Assembly (NCBI GenBank): GCA_047519745.1
Contig: JAPVSJ010000067.1
Coordinates: 1-9,407, forward strand
Source: VRUE01 sp047519745
Lineage (GTDB): Bacteria; Actinomycetota; Thermoleophilia; Solirubrobacterales; 70-9
Direction: 5' to 3'
Length of the DNA: 9,407 bases
Positions 1 to 7,084 of the stretch are shown here, in pieces (position 1 is the stretch's first letter; each line of letters opens with the position of its first letter). Made by a program: the position numbers and the translations under genes. The notes under the pieces are model-generated. The model was not told the origin of the DNA, searched no databases, and saw only the letters and a program-made list of their open reading frames with translations.

Positions 1-1625
<1,625 letters not shown>

Positions 1626-1752
1626 AGGCTTCCTCTCTTGACCCTTTCATGGTCAAACGCGTTTTGCGGTCGGAAGTACCGGGGGCGCCCTTCATGTATC
1701 GGGAAGCGCCTATGTGCTCCTTAAACGATACCGAGAGTGCCCACTCGGCCTT
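1626..1752 (-). promoter_or_regulatory. clpC leader and probable promoter region
   Basis: This is the part of the 178-bp lysS-clpC gap nearest clpC. On the minus strand it contains a TANNNT -10-like hexamer TATCGT (plus strand 1725-1730), which would give a leader of roughly 90 bases, with no convincing -35. A separate inverted repeat GTATCG (1696-1701) / CGATAC (1726-1731) with a 24-base spacer overlaps that hexamer. Length and content suggest clpC has its own promoter rather than relying only on lysS read-through. The exact promoter call is weak. Confidence 0.3.
1638..1656. promoter_or_regulatory. Candidate operator upstream of clpC: TTGACC-N7-GGTCAA
   Basis: A perfect 6+6 inverted repeat with a 7-base spacer lies 12 bp upstream of the clpC TTG and abuts its Shine-Dalgarno. 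The geometry (inverted, N7) equals that of the HspR-binding HAIR element (CTTGAGT-N7-ACTCAAG). The half-site GGTCAA resembles the heptamer of CtsR (GGTCAAA), although CtsR uses direct repeats. This placement fits a stress-repressor site for a Clp gene. Which regulator binds is inference. Confidence 0.45.
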
Positions 1753-1803
1753 GGGACCTCGATTGCCGCTCATAGCGGCCTTTTCGACCCCGTTTCGGGT
1801 CCC
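1753..1803. repeat. Inverted-repeat cluster directly after the lysS stop codon
   Basis: Immediately downstream of the lysS TGA lie an outer 6-bp repeat GGGACC (1753-1758) / GGTCCC (1798-1803), a hairpin GACCC (1786-1790) / GGGTC (1797-1801) with a 6-base loop, and a hairpin GCCGC (1765-1769) / GCGGC (1775-1779) with a 5-base loop. The first two share bases and are mutually exclusive. No T-tract follows on the minus strand, so this is not a classical intrinsic terminator for lysS. It may be an mRNA 3'-end stabiliser or a REP-like sequence. Confidence 0.5.
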
Positions 1804-3291
1804 TCAGGAGCGCATCGCCGGGAAAAGCACGACCTCACGCAAGCTTCGGGCCCCGGTAAGCATCATGACAAGCCGGTCAATTCCCAGGCCCACCCCACCG
1901 GTCGGGGGCATCCCGTACTCCAGCGCCTCGACGAATACCTCGTCGTAGGGCTGGGCCTCTTCGTCGCCCCGCTCCAGCTCGGCAGCCTGCTGCTCGAAGC
2001 GGCGGCGCTGCTCATCCGGATCGTTGAGCTCGCTGAAGGAGTTGGCGATCTCGATGCCGCCGACGAAGGCCTCCCAGCGCTCGACCAGGCCCGGCTCGGA
2101 GCGGTGCGCCTTGGCGAACGGGGAGAGCTCGACCGGGTAGTCGACGACGAAGGTCGGCTGGACCAGCTCCGGCTCGACCGACTTGGAGAGCAGGCCGTCG
2201 ACCAGCTTGCCCCACCCCTCGGTGGGGTCGGGCTCGGCGTCCATCGCCGCGGCCAGGGCCTCGCGGGTCGGGTGCTCGGCGATGTCGATCCCGGTCCGCT
2301 CGCGCACCGCCTCGCGCAGCGTCACCCGCTTCCAGGGCGGAGCCAGGTCGATCTCGACCCCGTCGCGCTCGACCACGGTCGTCCCCAGCACCCGCTCGGC
2401 GACCTCGGCGACGAGCAGCTCGAGGTCGTGCGCCGTCTTGCCGTAGTCGGCGTAGGCCTCGTACCACTCGAGCATCGTGAACTCGGGGTTGTGCTTGTGC
2501 GAAACGCCCTCGTTGCGGAAGTCCTTGCCGAGCTCGTAGACCTTGTCGATGCCGCCGACGACCAGCCGCTTCAAATAGAGCTCGGTCGCGATCCGCAGGT
2601 AGAAGTCCTGGTCGAGCGCGTTGTGGTGGGTGACGAAGGGGCGCGCCAGGGCGCCGCCGTAGAGCGGCTGCAGCACCGGCGTCTCGGCCTCGACGAAGCC
2701 ATGCTCGTCGAGCCAGCGGCGAACCTCGGAAATCGCCCGGGCGCGGATCGCGAAGGCGCGGCGACTCTCCTCGTTGGCGAGCAGATCCAGCTCGCGACGG
2801 CGGTAGCGCGTTTCGACGTTCTCGAGCCCGTGGAACTTGTCCGGCGGTGGCCGCAGGCTCTTGGCGAGCAGGCGCCAGTGGTCGATCGCCAGCGAGAGCT
2901 CTCCCCCGCGCCGCGTCGCCAGGGCCGTTCCCTCGACGCCGACGATGTCGCCGAGGTCGAGGTCGACGAGCAACTCGAACGCGTCCTCGCCGAGCTTGTC
3001 GGCGGTTGCGTGGAGCTGGATCTGGCCGCTGCCGTCGCGCAGATCGATGAAGGCCGCCTTGCCGTGCCCGCGCCGGGCCACGATCCGCCCCGCGACCCGA
3101 TGGCGCGAATCGGTCTCCATCCCCGCCGCCAAACCCTCGTGCGCGGCCCGAACCTCGCCGATCTCCTCCCGTTCCTCGAACTGATGAGGAAAAGGCTCGA
3201 TCCCGGCCCCCCGCAACCTCTCCAGCTTCTCCCTCCGGTCACGAAGGACATCGGAGAGTTTTGGCTCGTCGGAGTCGGCCCGGTCGCTCAT
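1804..3291 (-). CDS. lysS: Lysyl-tRNA synthetase, class II
   Basis: Attaches lysine to tRNA-Lys in the cytoplasm. The 495-residue protein matches the usual class II length. An N-terminal OB-fold anticodon-binding domain (about 65-150, with RVAGRIVARRGHGKAAFIDLRDGSG at its start) is followed by the catalytic core. Motif 1 spans about 186-210 (ETPVLQPLYGGALARPF follows), motif 2 is FRNEGVSHKHNPEFTMLEWY (258-277), and motif 3 is GVGLGIDRLVMML (466-478). The C terminus SLREVVLFPAMR is typical. An upstream in-frame extension to 3393 exists but reads through the inverted-repeat element and has no family resemblance. The ATG at 3289-3291 (MSDRADSDEPKL) is therefore chosen. It has no Shine-Dalgarno; a TAGGCT hexamer 7 bases upstream suggests leaderless transcription. 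Located between greA and clpC. Confidence 0.97.
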   Translation of the reverse strand: MSDRADSDEPKLSDVLRDRREKLERLRGAGIEPFPHQFEEREEIGEVRAAHEGLAAGMETDSRHRVAGRIVARRGHGKAAFIDLRDGSGQIQLHATADKLGEDAFELLVDLDLGDIVGVEGTALATRRGGELSLAIDHWRLLAKSLRPPPDKFHGLENVETRYRRRELDLLANEESRRAFAIRARAISEVRRWLDEHGFVEAETPVLQPLYGGALARPFVTHHNALDQDFYLRIATELYLKRLVVGGIDKVYELGKDFRNEGVSHKHNPEFTMLEWYEAYADYGKTAHDLELLVAEVAERVLGTTVVERDGVEIDLAPPWKRVTLREAVRERTGIDIAEHPTREALAAAMDAEPDPTEGWGKLVDGLLSKSVEPELVQPTFVVDYPVELSPFAKAHRSEPGLVERWEAFVGGIEIANSFSELNDPDEQRRRFEQQAAELERGDEEAQPYDEVFVEALEYGMPPTGGVGLGIDRLVMMLTGARSLREVVLFPAMRS

Positions 3292-3298
3292 TCGGGCG

Positions 3299-3304
3299 AG
3301 CCTA
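3299..3304 (-). promoter_or_regulatory. Candidate -10 element for leaderless lysS mRNA (TAGGCT)
   Basis: On the minus strand TAGGCT fits the actinobacterial TANNNT -10 pattern. It ends exactly 7 bases before the lysS ATG, the distance expected for initiation at or next to the A of the start codon. No ribosome binding site is present in front of lysS, which fits a leaderless message. No -35 element is recognisable. The hexamer overlaps an in-frame TAG that would be the greA stop if the adjacent inverted-repeat element were absent. Confidence 0.4.
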
Positions 3305-3307
3305 TAG

Positions 3308-3314
3308 CGCCGAC
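3308..3314. repeat. Left copy of 7-bp direct repeat CGCCGAC flanking the element
   Basis: Identical to 3433-3439. Each copy is separated from the terminal inverted repeat by a single A. Read as a target-site duplication. Confidence 0.6.
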
Positions 3315-3432
3315 AAGAGCCCATCCCGGCAGGGGTGGAGCGTCTTGTACTTTTTCGGTGTCGGCTCCGGGCGCCAGCCCAACCGCAATACACCGAAAAA
3401 GTTAAGCGGAACCCCTGCCGGGATGGGCTCTA
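3315..3432. mobile_element. MITE-like nested inverted-repeat element between greA and lysS
   Basis: Perfect 21-bp terminal inverted repeats (3316-3336 and 3411-3431; left arm begins AGAGCCCATCCC) enclose a second perfect 13-bp pair, ACTTTTTCGGTGT (3349-3361) / ACACCGAAAAAGT (3390-3402). The 28-base centre holds a smaller GGCT/AGCC stem. The heptamer CGCCGAC occurs directly on both sides (3308-3314 and 3433-3439), one base from each arm, as a target-site duplication would. There is no coding capacity, so if mobile it depends on a transposase elsewhere. The right arm supplies two bases of the greA TAG stop. An alternative reading is a very stable intercistronic RNA hairpin (processing or attenuation signal); there is no T-tract typical of a simple terminator. 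Confidence 0.65.
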
Positions 3433-3909
3433 CGCCGACTCGATCTTCGTGATTTTGAGTTTCTTCTTGGGGCCCCGCGGCACGTCCACCGTGACCGTGT
3501 CGCCGCGCTTGTGACCGAGCAGCGCTTTGCCGATCGGCGACTCGTTGGAGAGTTTGTGATCGGCGGGGTTGGCCTCGGTCGAGCCGACGATCTGGAATTT
3601 CTGCGAGTCGCCGCTTTTCTGGTCTTTGACGTGAACGACCGAGCCAAAGCTGACCTCGTCGGTGTCGATGTCCTTCTCGTCGATCACCGTGGCGCGGCGA
3701 AGGCGCTCTTCGAGCTGTGCGATCCTGCCCTCGAGCAGCGCCTGTTCGTTCTTGGCGTCGTCGTACTCGGCGTTCTCGGAGATGTCGCCGAACTCGCGGG
3801 CCTCCTTGATCCGCGCCGCAACCTCCCGCCGTTTGGCGGTCGACAGGTGCTCGATTTCCTCTTTGAGCTTCTCGAGCCCTTCCGGGGTGATTACGGCTTG
3901 CCGAGTCAC
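3430..3909 (-). CDS. greA: Transcription elongation factor GreA
   Basis: GreA enters the RNA polymerase secondary channel and stimulates cleavage of backtracked RNA. The protein is 159 residues, against about 158 for the family. The N-terminal half is an antiparallel coiled coil (about 1-77) whose tip carries EFGDISENAEY; Asp42 and Glu45 correspond to the acidic residues that help coordinate Mg2+ in the polymerase active site. The C-terminal half is the FKBP-like domain (SFGSVVHVKDQKSG through SPIGKALLGHKRGDTVTVDVPRG). The start is GTG at 3907-3909 with a GAGG about 10 bases upstream. The last codons and TAG stop abut the inverted-repeat element, and the present stop appears to come from that insertion. 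The gene sits between dusB (114-bp gap with a hairpin) and lysS. Confidence 0.96.
   Translation of the reverse strand: MTRQAVITPEGLEKLKEEIEHLSTAKRREVAARIKEAREFGDISENAEYDDAKNEQALLEGRIAQLEERLRRATVIDEKDIDTDEVSFGSVVHVKDQKSGDSQKFQIVGSTEANPADHKLSNESPIGKALLGHKRGDTVTVDVPRGPKKKLKITKIESA
3433..3439. repeat. Right copy of 7-bp direct repeat CGCCGAC, inside the last greA codons
   Basis: Identical to 3308-3314. This copy encodes the final Ser-Ala of GreA on the minus strand. Removing the element plus one copy joins GCG to CTA TAG, giving a GreA one residue longer (ending in Leu) with an in-frame stop. Confidence 0.6.
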
Positions 3910-3951
3910 TTTGCGCTGACCTCGCTTCTACTGGCTGGATGTGGGTTTTGC

Positions 3952-4012
3952 CGGGCCCTGAGACCAAAAACGCCCAGGTGCGACGGCTTTCGCCACGCCA
4001 CACCAGGGCCCG
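3952..4012 (-). terminator. Nested hairpin in the dusB-greA gap, possible dusB terminator or greA leader structure
   Basis: Outer 9-bp perfect arms CGGGCCCTG (3952-3960) / CAGGGCCCG (4004-4012) enclose an inner stem GGTG/CACC (3977-4004). On the minus strand the inner stem is capped by GGC-GAAA-GCC, and a T5 run follows a few bases later (plus-strand A5 at 3966-3970). Hairpin then T-run on the transcribed strand resembles an intrinsic terminator or attenuator 12 bases after the dusB stop. The T-run is not immediately adjacent to the stem, so function is uncertain. Confidence 0.45.
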
Positions 4013-4023
4013 AAGTCGCGGGA

Positions 4024-5079
4024 TTATAGCGAGGGCGTCAGTCCGGCACTCAAGGGAATTTGGGCGGCGATCAACTGCCTGGCGCGGGGCAGGTCGGCGC
4101 TGCGCTGAAGCTCCGCCGCAACCTCGCTCGGAGCGCCGAGCGCATCGACATACCACGGGTAGAACTTGCGCAGGTAACGGGTCGCCCGCTCGGTGCCGAG
4201 ATGCTCCTCGGCGCGATCGACCGTCCAGAGCAGCTCGGCGACAACCTCCTCGCGCGAGGGCGGCTCGCTGCGGCGCCCGGTCAGTTCCTCGAAGAGCCAG
4301 GGATTGCCGAGCGCGCCGCGGGCGAGCATCACCGCGGCGGCGCCGGACTCGCTGTAGGCGCGCCGCACCGACTCGGCGTCGTCGAGGCCGCCGGAGACGA
4401 CCACCGGCACCTCGATCCGCTCAACCAGCTCACGGGTCAGCGCGTAGTCGGGGCTGCCCTTGTGCTTGATCGTCGCCGCGCGGGGGTGGAAGCCGATTGC
4501 CGCCGCGCCACCCTCCTCGGCAAGGCGCACCGCAAGATCGAAGCCGGAGCGGTCGCCGGGTCGCAGGCCCGAGCGCAGCTTGACCGTCACCGGCAGGCCG
4601 CTGCCCTCGATCGCCCCGCGCAGCAGGGCAAGGGCCAGCTCGGGGTCGGCGAGCAGCTCGACCCCGGCGCCGGTCTTGCGCACCTTGCGCACCGGGCAGC
4701 CCATGTTGATGTCTATGAGGTCGGCGCCGGCCTCGGCGGCGACCGCGGCGCCGGAGCGCATCACCTCGGGATCGTGGCCGAAGAGCTGCACCGAGACCGG
4801 GTGCTCGTCGGGATGGATCCGCATCAGCTCGCGCAGGGTGCGCTCGTTGCGGTAGTGCAGGCCGAAGCTGGAGATCATCTCCGAGACGGCGAGCCCCGCC
4901 CCATGCCGCTTCGCCTGCAGGCGGACGAACCAGTTGCCGATCCCCGCCAGCGGGGCAAGCAGGACGCGGTTGGCGATCTCGATCCCGCCAATGGAGAAAG
5001 GCGAGGTCAAGGCTGGTTGAGCCGCCCCCGGACGCGGAAGCGGAGGAGGCGGCGTTTGATGTTTAGACGTTTCGCTCAT
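4024..5079 (-). CDS. dusB: tRNA-dihydrouridine synthase (DusB/NifR3 family)
   Basis: FMN- and NADPH-dependent reduction of uridine in the tRNA D-loop. A TIM-barrel core begins near residue 24 (LTSPFSIGGIEIANRVLLAPLAGI). Family signatures are NMGCPVRKVRKTGAG (125-139) with catalytic Cys128, VSVQLFGHDP, VTVKLRSGL, the FMN-site stretch VVVSGGLDDAESV, and ALGNPWLFEEL; a helical C-terminal tRNA-binding domain follows. Departures from common DusB wording are GNWFVR where TDRPFR is usual and FHPRAATIKHKGS in place of a VHGRTR-type segment. The 351-residue length includes a Pro-rich N-terminal extension of about 23 residues. The ATG at 5077-5079 overlaps the coaX 3' end by 17 bases, suggesting translational coupling. 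A TTG at 5008-5010 is an alternative start that would remove the extension and the overlap. Confidence 0.93.
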   Translation of the reverse strand: MSETSKHQTPPPPLPRPGAAQPALTSPFSIGGIEIANRVLLAPLAGIGNWFVRLQAKRHGAGLAVSEMISSFGLHYRNERTLRELMRIHPDEHPVSVQLFGHDPEVMRSGAAVAAEAGADLIDINMGCPVRKVRKTGAGVELLADPELALALLRGAIEGSGLPVTVKLRSGLRPGDRSGFDLAVRLAEEGGAAAIGFHPRAATIKHKGSPDYALTRELVERIEVPVVVSGGLDDAESVRRAYSESGAAAVMLARGALGNPWLFEELTGRRSEPPSREEVVAELLWTVDRAEEHLGTERATRYLRKFYPWYVDALGAPSEVAAELQRSADLPRARQLIAAQIPLSAGLTPSL

Positions 5080-5824
5080 GGATGAGACGCAGACCCTTCA
5101 GGGTAAGCATCTCGTCTACCTCGTCGATCGTCTCCGTGAAGGGGACGATGACCGCGGCGAGGCCACCGGTGGCGAGCAGCCGCACCTGGTCGAGTTCGTC
5201 TTCGATGCGGCGCACGACGCCGTCGATCAGGCCGGCGAAGCCGAAGATCACCCCCGACTGGATCGCCGCGCGGCTCGAGCGGCCGATCGCCGTCTCCGGC
5301 TCCTCGAGGTCGATGCGACCGATGCGGGCGGCGCGTTCGACCAGCGCGGTCAGCGAGATCTCGACCCCGGGCGCGATCGCCCCGCCGAGGTATTCGCCGG
5401 CCTCGGAGACGGCGTCGAAGTTGATCCCGGTACCGAAGTCGACGACGACGCAGGCGGTCTTGAAGCGCTCGTAGGCGGCGACCGCGTTGACCAGCCGGTC
5501 GGCGCCGACCTCGAGCGGGTTGTCGATCCGGATCGGCATCCCCGTCTTGACCCCGGGGCCGATCGCCAGGCAGGAGGCGCTCGTGTAGCGCTCGGTCAGC
5601 TGTTCGTACTGGGTGCCGAGCGGCGGCACGACCGAGGAGACGCAGACGGCGTCGAGGTCGGCGAGGCCGATGCCGCTGAGCGCGAGCATGCCGGCGATCC
5701 GCTCGGCCAGCTCGTCGCCCGTCGCCCCGGCGCGCGTCTGAAAGCGCCAGTGCTCGACCAGGCGCTCGCCGTCGAAGGCGCCAAGATGGGTCTGGGTATT
5801 GCCGACGTCGACCGCGAGCAGCAT
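5063..5824 (-). CDS. coaX: Type III pantothenate kinase
   Basis: First step of coenzyme A synthesis: ATP-dependent phosphorylation of pantothenate, in the ASKHA fold. The product is 253 residues, normal for CoaX. Seen: MLLAVDVGNTQTHLGAFDG (Asp6, first phosphate loop), EVGADRLVNAVAAY (Asp109, equivalent of the catalytic Asp), VVDFGTGINFDAV (Asp129, cation site), EYLGGAIAPGVEISLTALVERAARI, LLATGGLA and LTLKGLRLIHERN. The second loop reads GTGINFD where GTATTFD is common. An in-frame ATG exists 30 bases upstream (5852-5854), but MLLAVD at 5822-5824 is the family N terminus and is chosen. It lacks an evident Shine-Dalgarno; a TAGACT hexamer 10 bases upstream suggests a very short or absent leader. 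Divergent from the GST-like gene and overlapping dusB. Confidence 0.95.
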   Translation of the reverse strand: MLLAVDVGNTQTHLGAFDGERLVEHWRFQTRAGATGDELAERIAGMLALSGIGLADLDAVCVSSVVPPLGTQYEQLTERYTSASCLAIGPGVKTGMPIRIDNPLEVGADRLVNAVAAYERFKTACVVVDFGTGINFDAVSEAGEYLGGAIAPGVEISLTALVERAARIGRIDLEEPETAIGRSSRAAIQSGVIFGFAGLIDGVVRRIEDELDQVRLLATGGLAAVIVPFTETIDEVDEMLTLKGLRLIHERNV

Positions 5825-5834
5825 CTCGGGCGCG

Positions 5835-5844
5835 AGTCTATGAT
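5835..5844. promoter_or_regulatory. Overlapping divergent -10 elements between coaX and the GST-like gene
   Basis: On the plus strand TATGAT (5839-5844) ends 8 bases before the GST ATG. On the minus strand TAGACT (plus 5835-5840) ends 10 bases before the coaX ATG. Both fit TANNNT, share two base pairs, and would give leaders of about 0-4 bases, in line with neither gene having a visible ribosome binding site. No -35 motifs are seen. Confidence 0.45.
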
Positions 5845-5852
5845 GGCTCGCC

Positions 5853-6608
5853 ATGGAGGCGCGGCTCTACGTCATCCCGGCATCGCATCCGAGCATCTGC
5901 GCGGCGTTGATGCTCGACCACAAGGGGATCGCCTACAAGCGCACCGACCTGCTGCCGGTCATCTCGAAGGGCGCCCTGCGGGCGCTCGGCTTCCCGCGCA
6001 ACACCGTCCCCGCGCTCAAGATCGACGGGCGCAAGGTGCAGGGCTCGCGCGAGATCTCACGCGAGCTCGACCGGCTGCGGCCCGAGCCGGCGCTTTTCCC
6101 CTCCGACCCCGAGAAGCGCATCGCGGTCGAGGAGGCGGAGCGCTTCGGCGACGAGGAGCTGCAACACCCGATCCGCCAGCTTCTCTGGTGGTCGATCAAG
6201 AAGGACAAGGCGCCGCTGCGCAGCTACTCGGAGGGCGCCAAGCTCGGCGTGCCGATCGACCTGGCGATGATGACCGCCGGCCCGATCGTCGCCCTCTCGG
6301 CCCGCTTCAACGAGGCCAGCGACGAGAACGTCCGCCGCGACCTCGCCGCCCTGCCCGACCTGCTCAACCGGGTCGACGCCTGGATCGAGGCGGGCGTGCT
6401 GAACGGCGAGCAGCTCAACGCCGCCGACTTCCAGATCGCCCCCAGCATCGGCCTGGCGATGACGATGGACGATCTCCGACCCTCGATCGAGGGTCGCCCG
6501 GCGGGCGAGCTGGCCAAGCGGGTAGTTCCGAACTACCCCGGCAAGACCCCGCCGATCCTGCCGCCCGCCTGGCTTCAGCCGTTGCGCAGCGAGACCGCAG
6601 CCGCCTGA
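5853..6608 (+). CDS. Glutathione S-transferase-like protein (thioredoxin-fold N-terminal domain)
   Basis: A 251-residue protein with GST architecture. The N-terminal thioredoxin-like domain (about 1-80) shows RLYVIPASHPSICAALMLDHKGIAYKR, the cis-proline segment TVPAL (51-55) and GSREI (64-68), whose Ser66 matches the residue that binds the gamma-glutamyl group in classical GSTs. The all-helical C-terminal domain contains LNAADFQIAPSI (188-199), resembling the GST N-capping box. A catalytic Ser, Cys or Tyr cannot be assigned with certainty; Ser11 and Ser14 lie at the expected place. Most actinobacteria use mycothiol, so the thiol substrate is open. It is the only plus-strand gene here, diverging from coaX (28 bp start to start) and converging on folK with a 34-bp overlap. 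Its start at the CCATGG has no Shine-Dalgarno. Hydrophilic, no signal peptide seen. Confidence 0.8.
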   Translation: MEARLYVIPASHPSICAALMLDHKGIAYKRTDLLPVISKGALRALGFPRNTVPALKIDGRKVQGSREISRELDRLRPEPALFPSDPEKRIAVEEAERFGDEELQHPIRQLLWWSIKKDKAPLRSYSEGAKLGVPIDLAMMTAGPIVALSARFNEASDENVRRDLAALPDLLNRVDAWIEAGVLNGEQLNAADFQIAPSIGLAMTMDDLRPSIEGRPAGELAKRVVPNYPGKTPPILPPAWLQPLRSETAAA

Positions 6609-7081
6609 TCGACCCGTTCACCAGGGCTCAGCGCCTTCAAGGCGTCGGCGAGACGCCGGCCGTCTGGGAGCATCAGCTCGGGATCGAGCTCCAGCAACGG
6701 GACGAGGACGAAGCGGCGGCCGGTCACCTCGGGGTGGGGCAGGGTTAGGCGGTCGGTCTTTAGCTCGAGATCGCCGAGCAGGAGCAGGTCGACGTCGAGC
6801 GGGCGGGGGCTGTGGCGGGGGGCGTCTAGCTGGCGGCCTCGCTCTGACTCGATCTCCTTGCACACGTCGAGGAGCGCCTCCGGCTCCAGCTCGGTGCGGA
6901 TGCGTATCGCGGCGTTGAGGAAGTCCGGCTGGTCGAGCACCTCGCCCACCGGCTCGGTCTCGTAGCCAGAGGAGATCGCCTCAACCTCCACCCCGCGCTC
7001 GCCGAGCATCTCGATCGCGGCCCGCAGGTGTCCGGCGCGGTCGCCGACGTTGGAGCCCAGGCCCAGATAGCCGGTCCGCAC
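6575..7081 (-). CDS. folK: 2-amino-4-hydroxy-6-hydroxymethyldihydropteridine pyrophosphokinase (HPPK)
   Basis: Transfers pyrophosphate from ATP to 6-hydroxymethyl-dihydropterin, making the substrate for FolP. The product is 168 residues. Signatures: YLGLGSNVGDR (5-15), SGYETEPVG then QPDFLNAAI, the nucleotide/Mg2+ motif SPRPLDVDLLLLGD (91-104; Asp96 and Asp98 as metal ligands) and LPHPEVTGRRFVLVPLLEL. The start is GTG at 7079-7081, preceded by GAGGAG within the folB tail and 3 bases after the folB stop, so translation is probably coupled. The 3' end overlaps the convergent GST-like gene by 34 bp. Last gene of the folP-folB-folK cluster. Confidence 0.96.
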   Translation of the reverse strand: MRTGYLGLGSNVGDRAGHLRAAIEMLGERGVEVEAISSGYETEPVGEVLDQPDFLNAAIRIRTELEPEALLDVCKEIESERGRQLDAPRHSPRPLDVDLLLLGDLELKTDRLTLPHPEVTGRRFVLVPLLELDPELMLPDGRRLADALKALSPGERVDQAAAVSLRNG

Positions 7082-7084
7082 TGG

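Noticed and set aside
1765..1784. GCCGC/GCGGC hairpin followed by TTTT on the plus strand as an intrinsic terminator
   Set aside because: No plus-strand gene ends here. On the transcribed minus strand the T-run precedes the hairpin as A residues.
3292..3393. 34-residue N-terminal extension of LysRS
   Set aside because: Codes through the inverted-repeat element, has no LysRS similarity, and the ATG at 3291 gives the family N terminus.
1714..3405. 563-residue open frame on the plus strand opposite lysS
   Set aside because: Shadow of lysS produced by GC-rich third positions. No recognisable domain.
3291..3440. T-box or lysine riboswitch in front of lysS
   Set aside because: No T-box sequence or lysine-riboswitch core is visible. 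The structure is a simple nested inverted repeat with flanking direct repeats.
3302..4156. 284-residue minus-strand open frame overlapping greA, its flanks and the inverted-repeat element
   Set aside because: Out of frame with greA. It is made of arginine-rich shadow sequence and reads through the hairpin element.
5825..5854. Ten-residue N-terminal extension of CoaX starting at the CCATGG shared with the GST-like gene
   Set aside because: The family begins with MLLAVDVGNT at 5824. The extension has no ribosome binding site and resembles no CoaX N terminus, although it cannot be fully excluded.
5078..6748. 556-residue plus-strand open frame across coaX and the GST-like gene
   Set aside because: It spans two recognised genes in other frames and its product is repetitive Arg/Ala/Gly/Asp-rich sequence without motifs.
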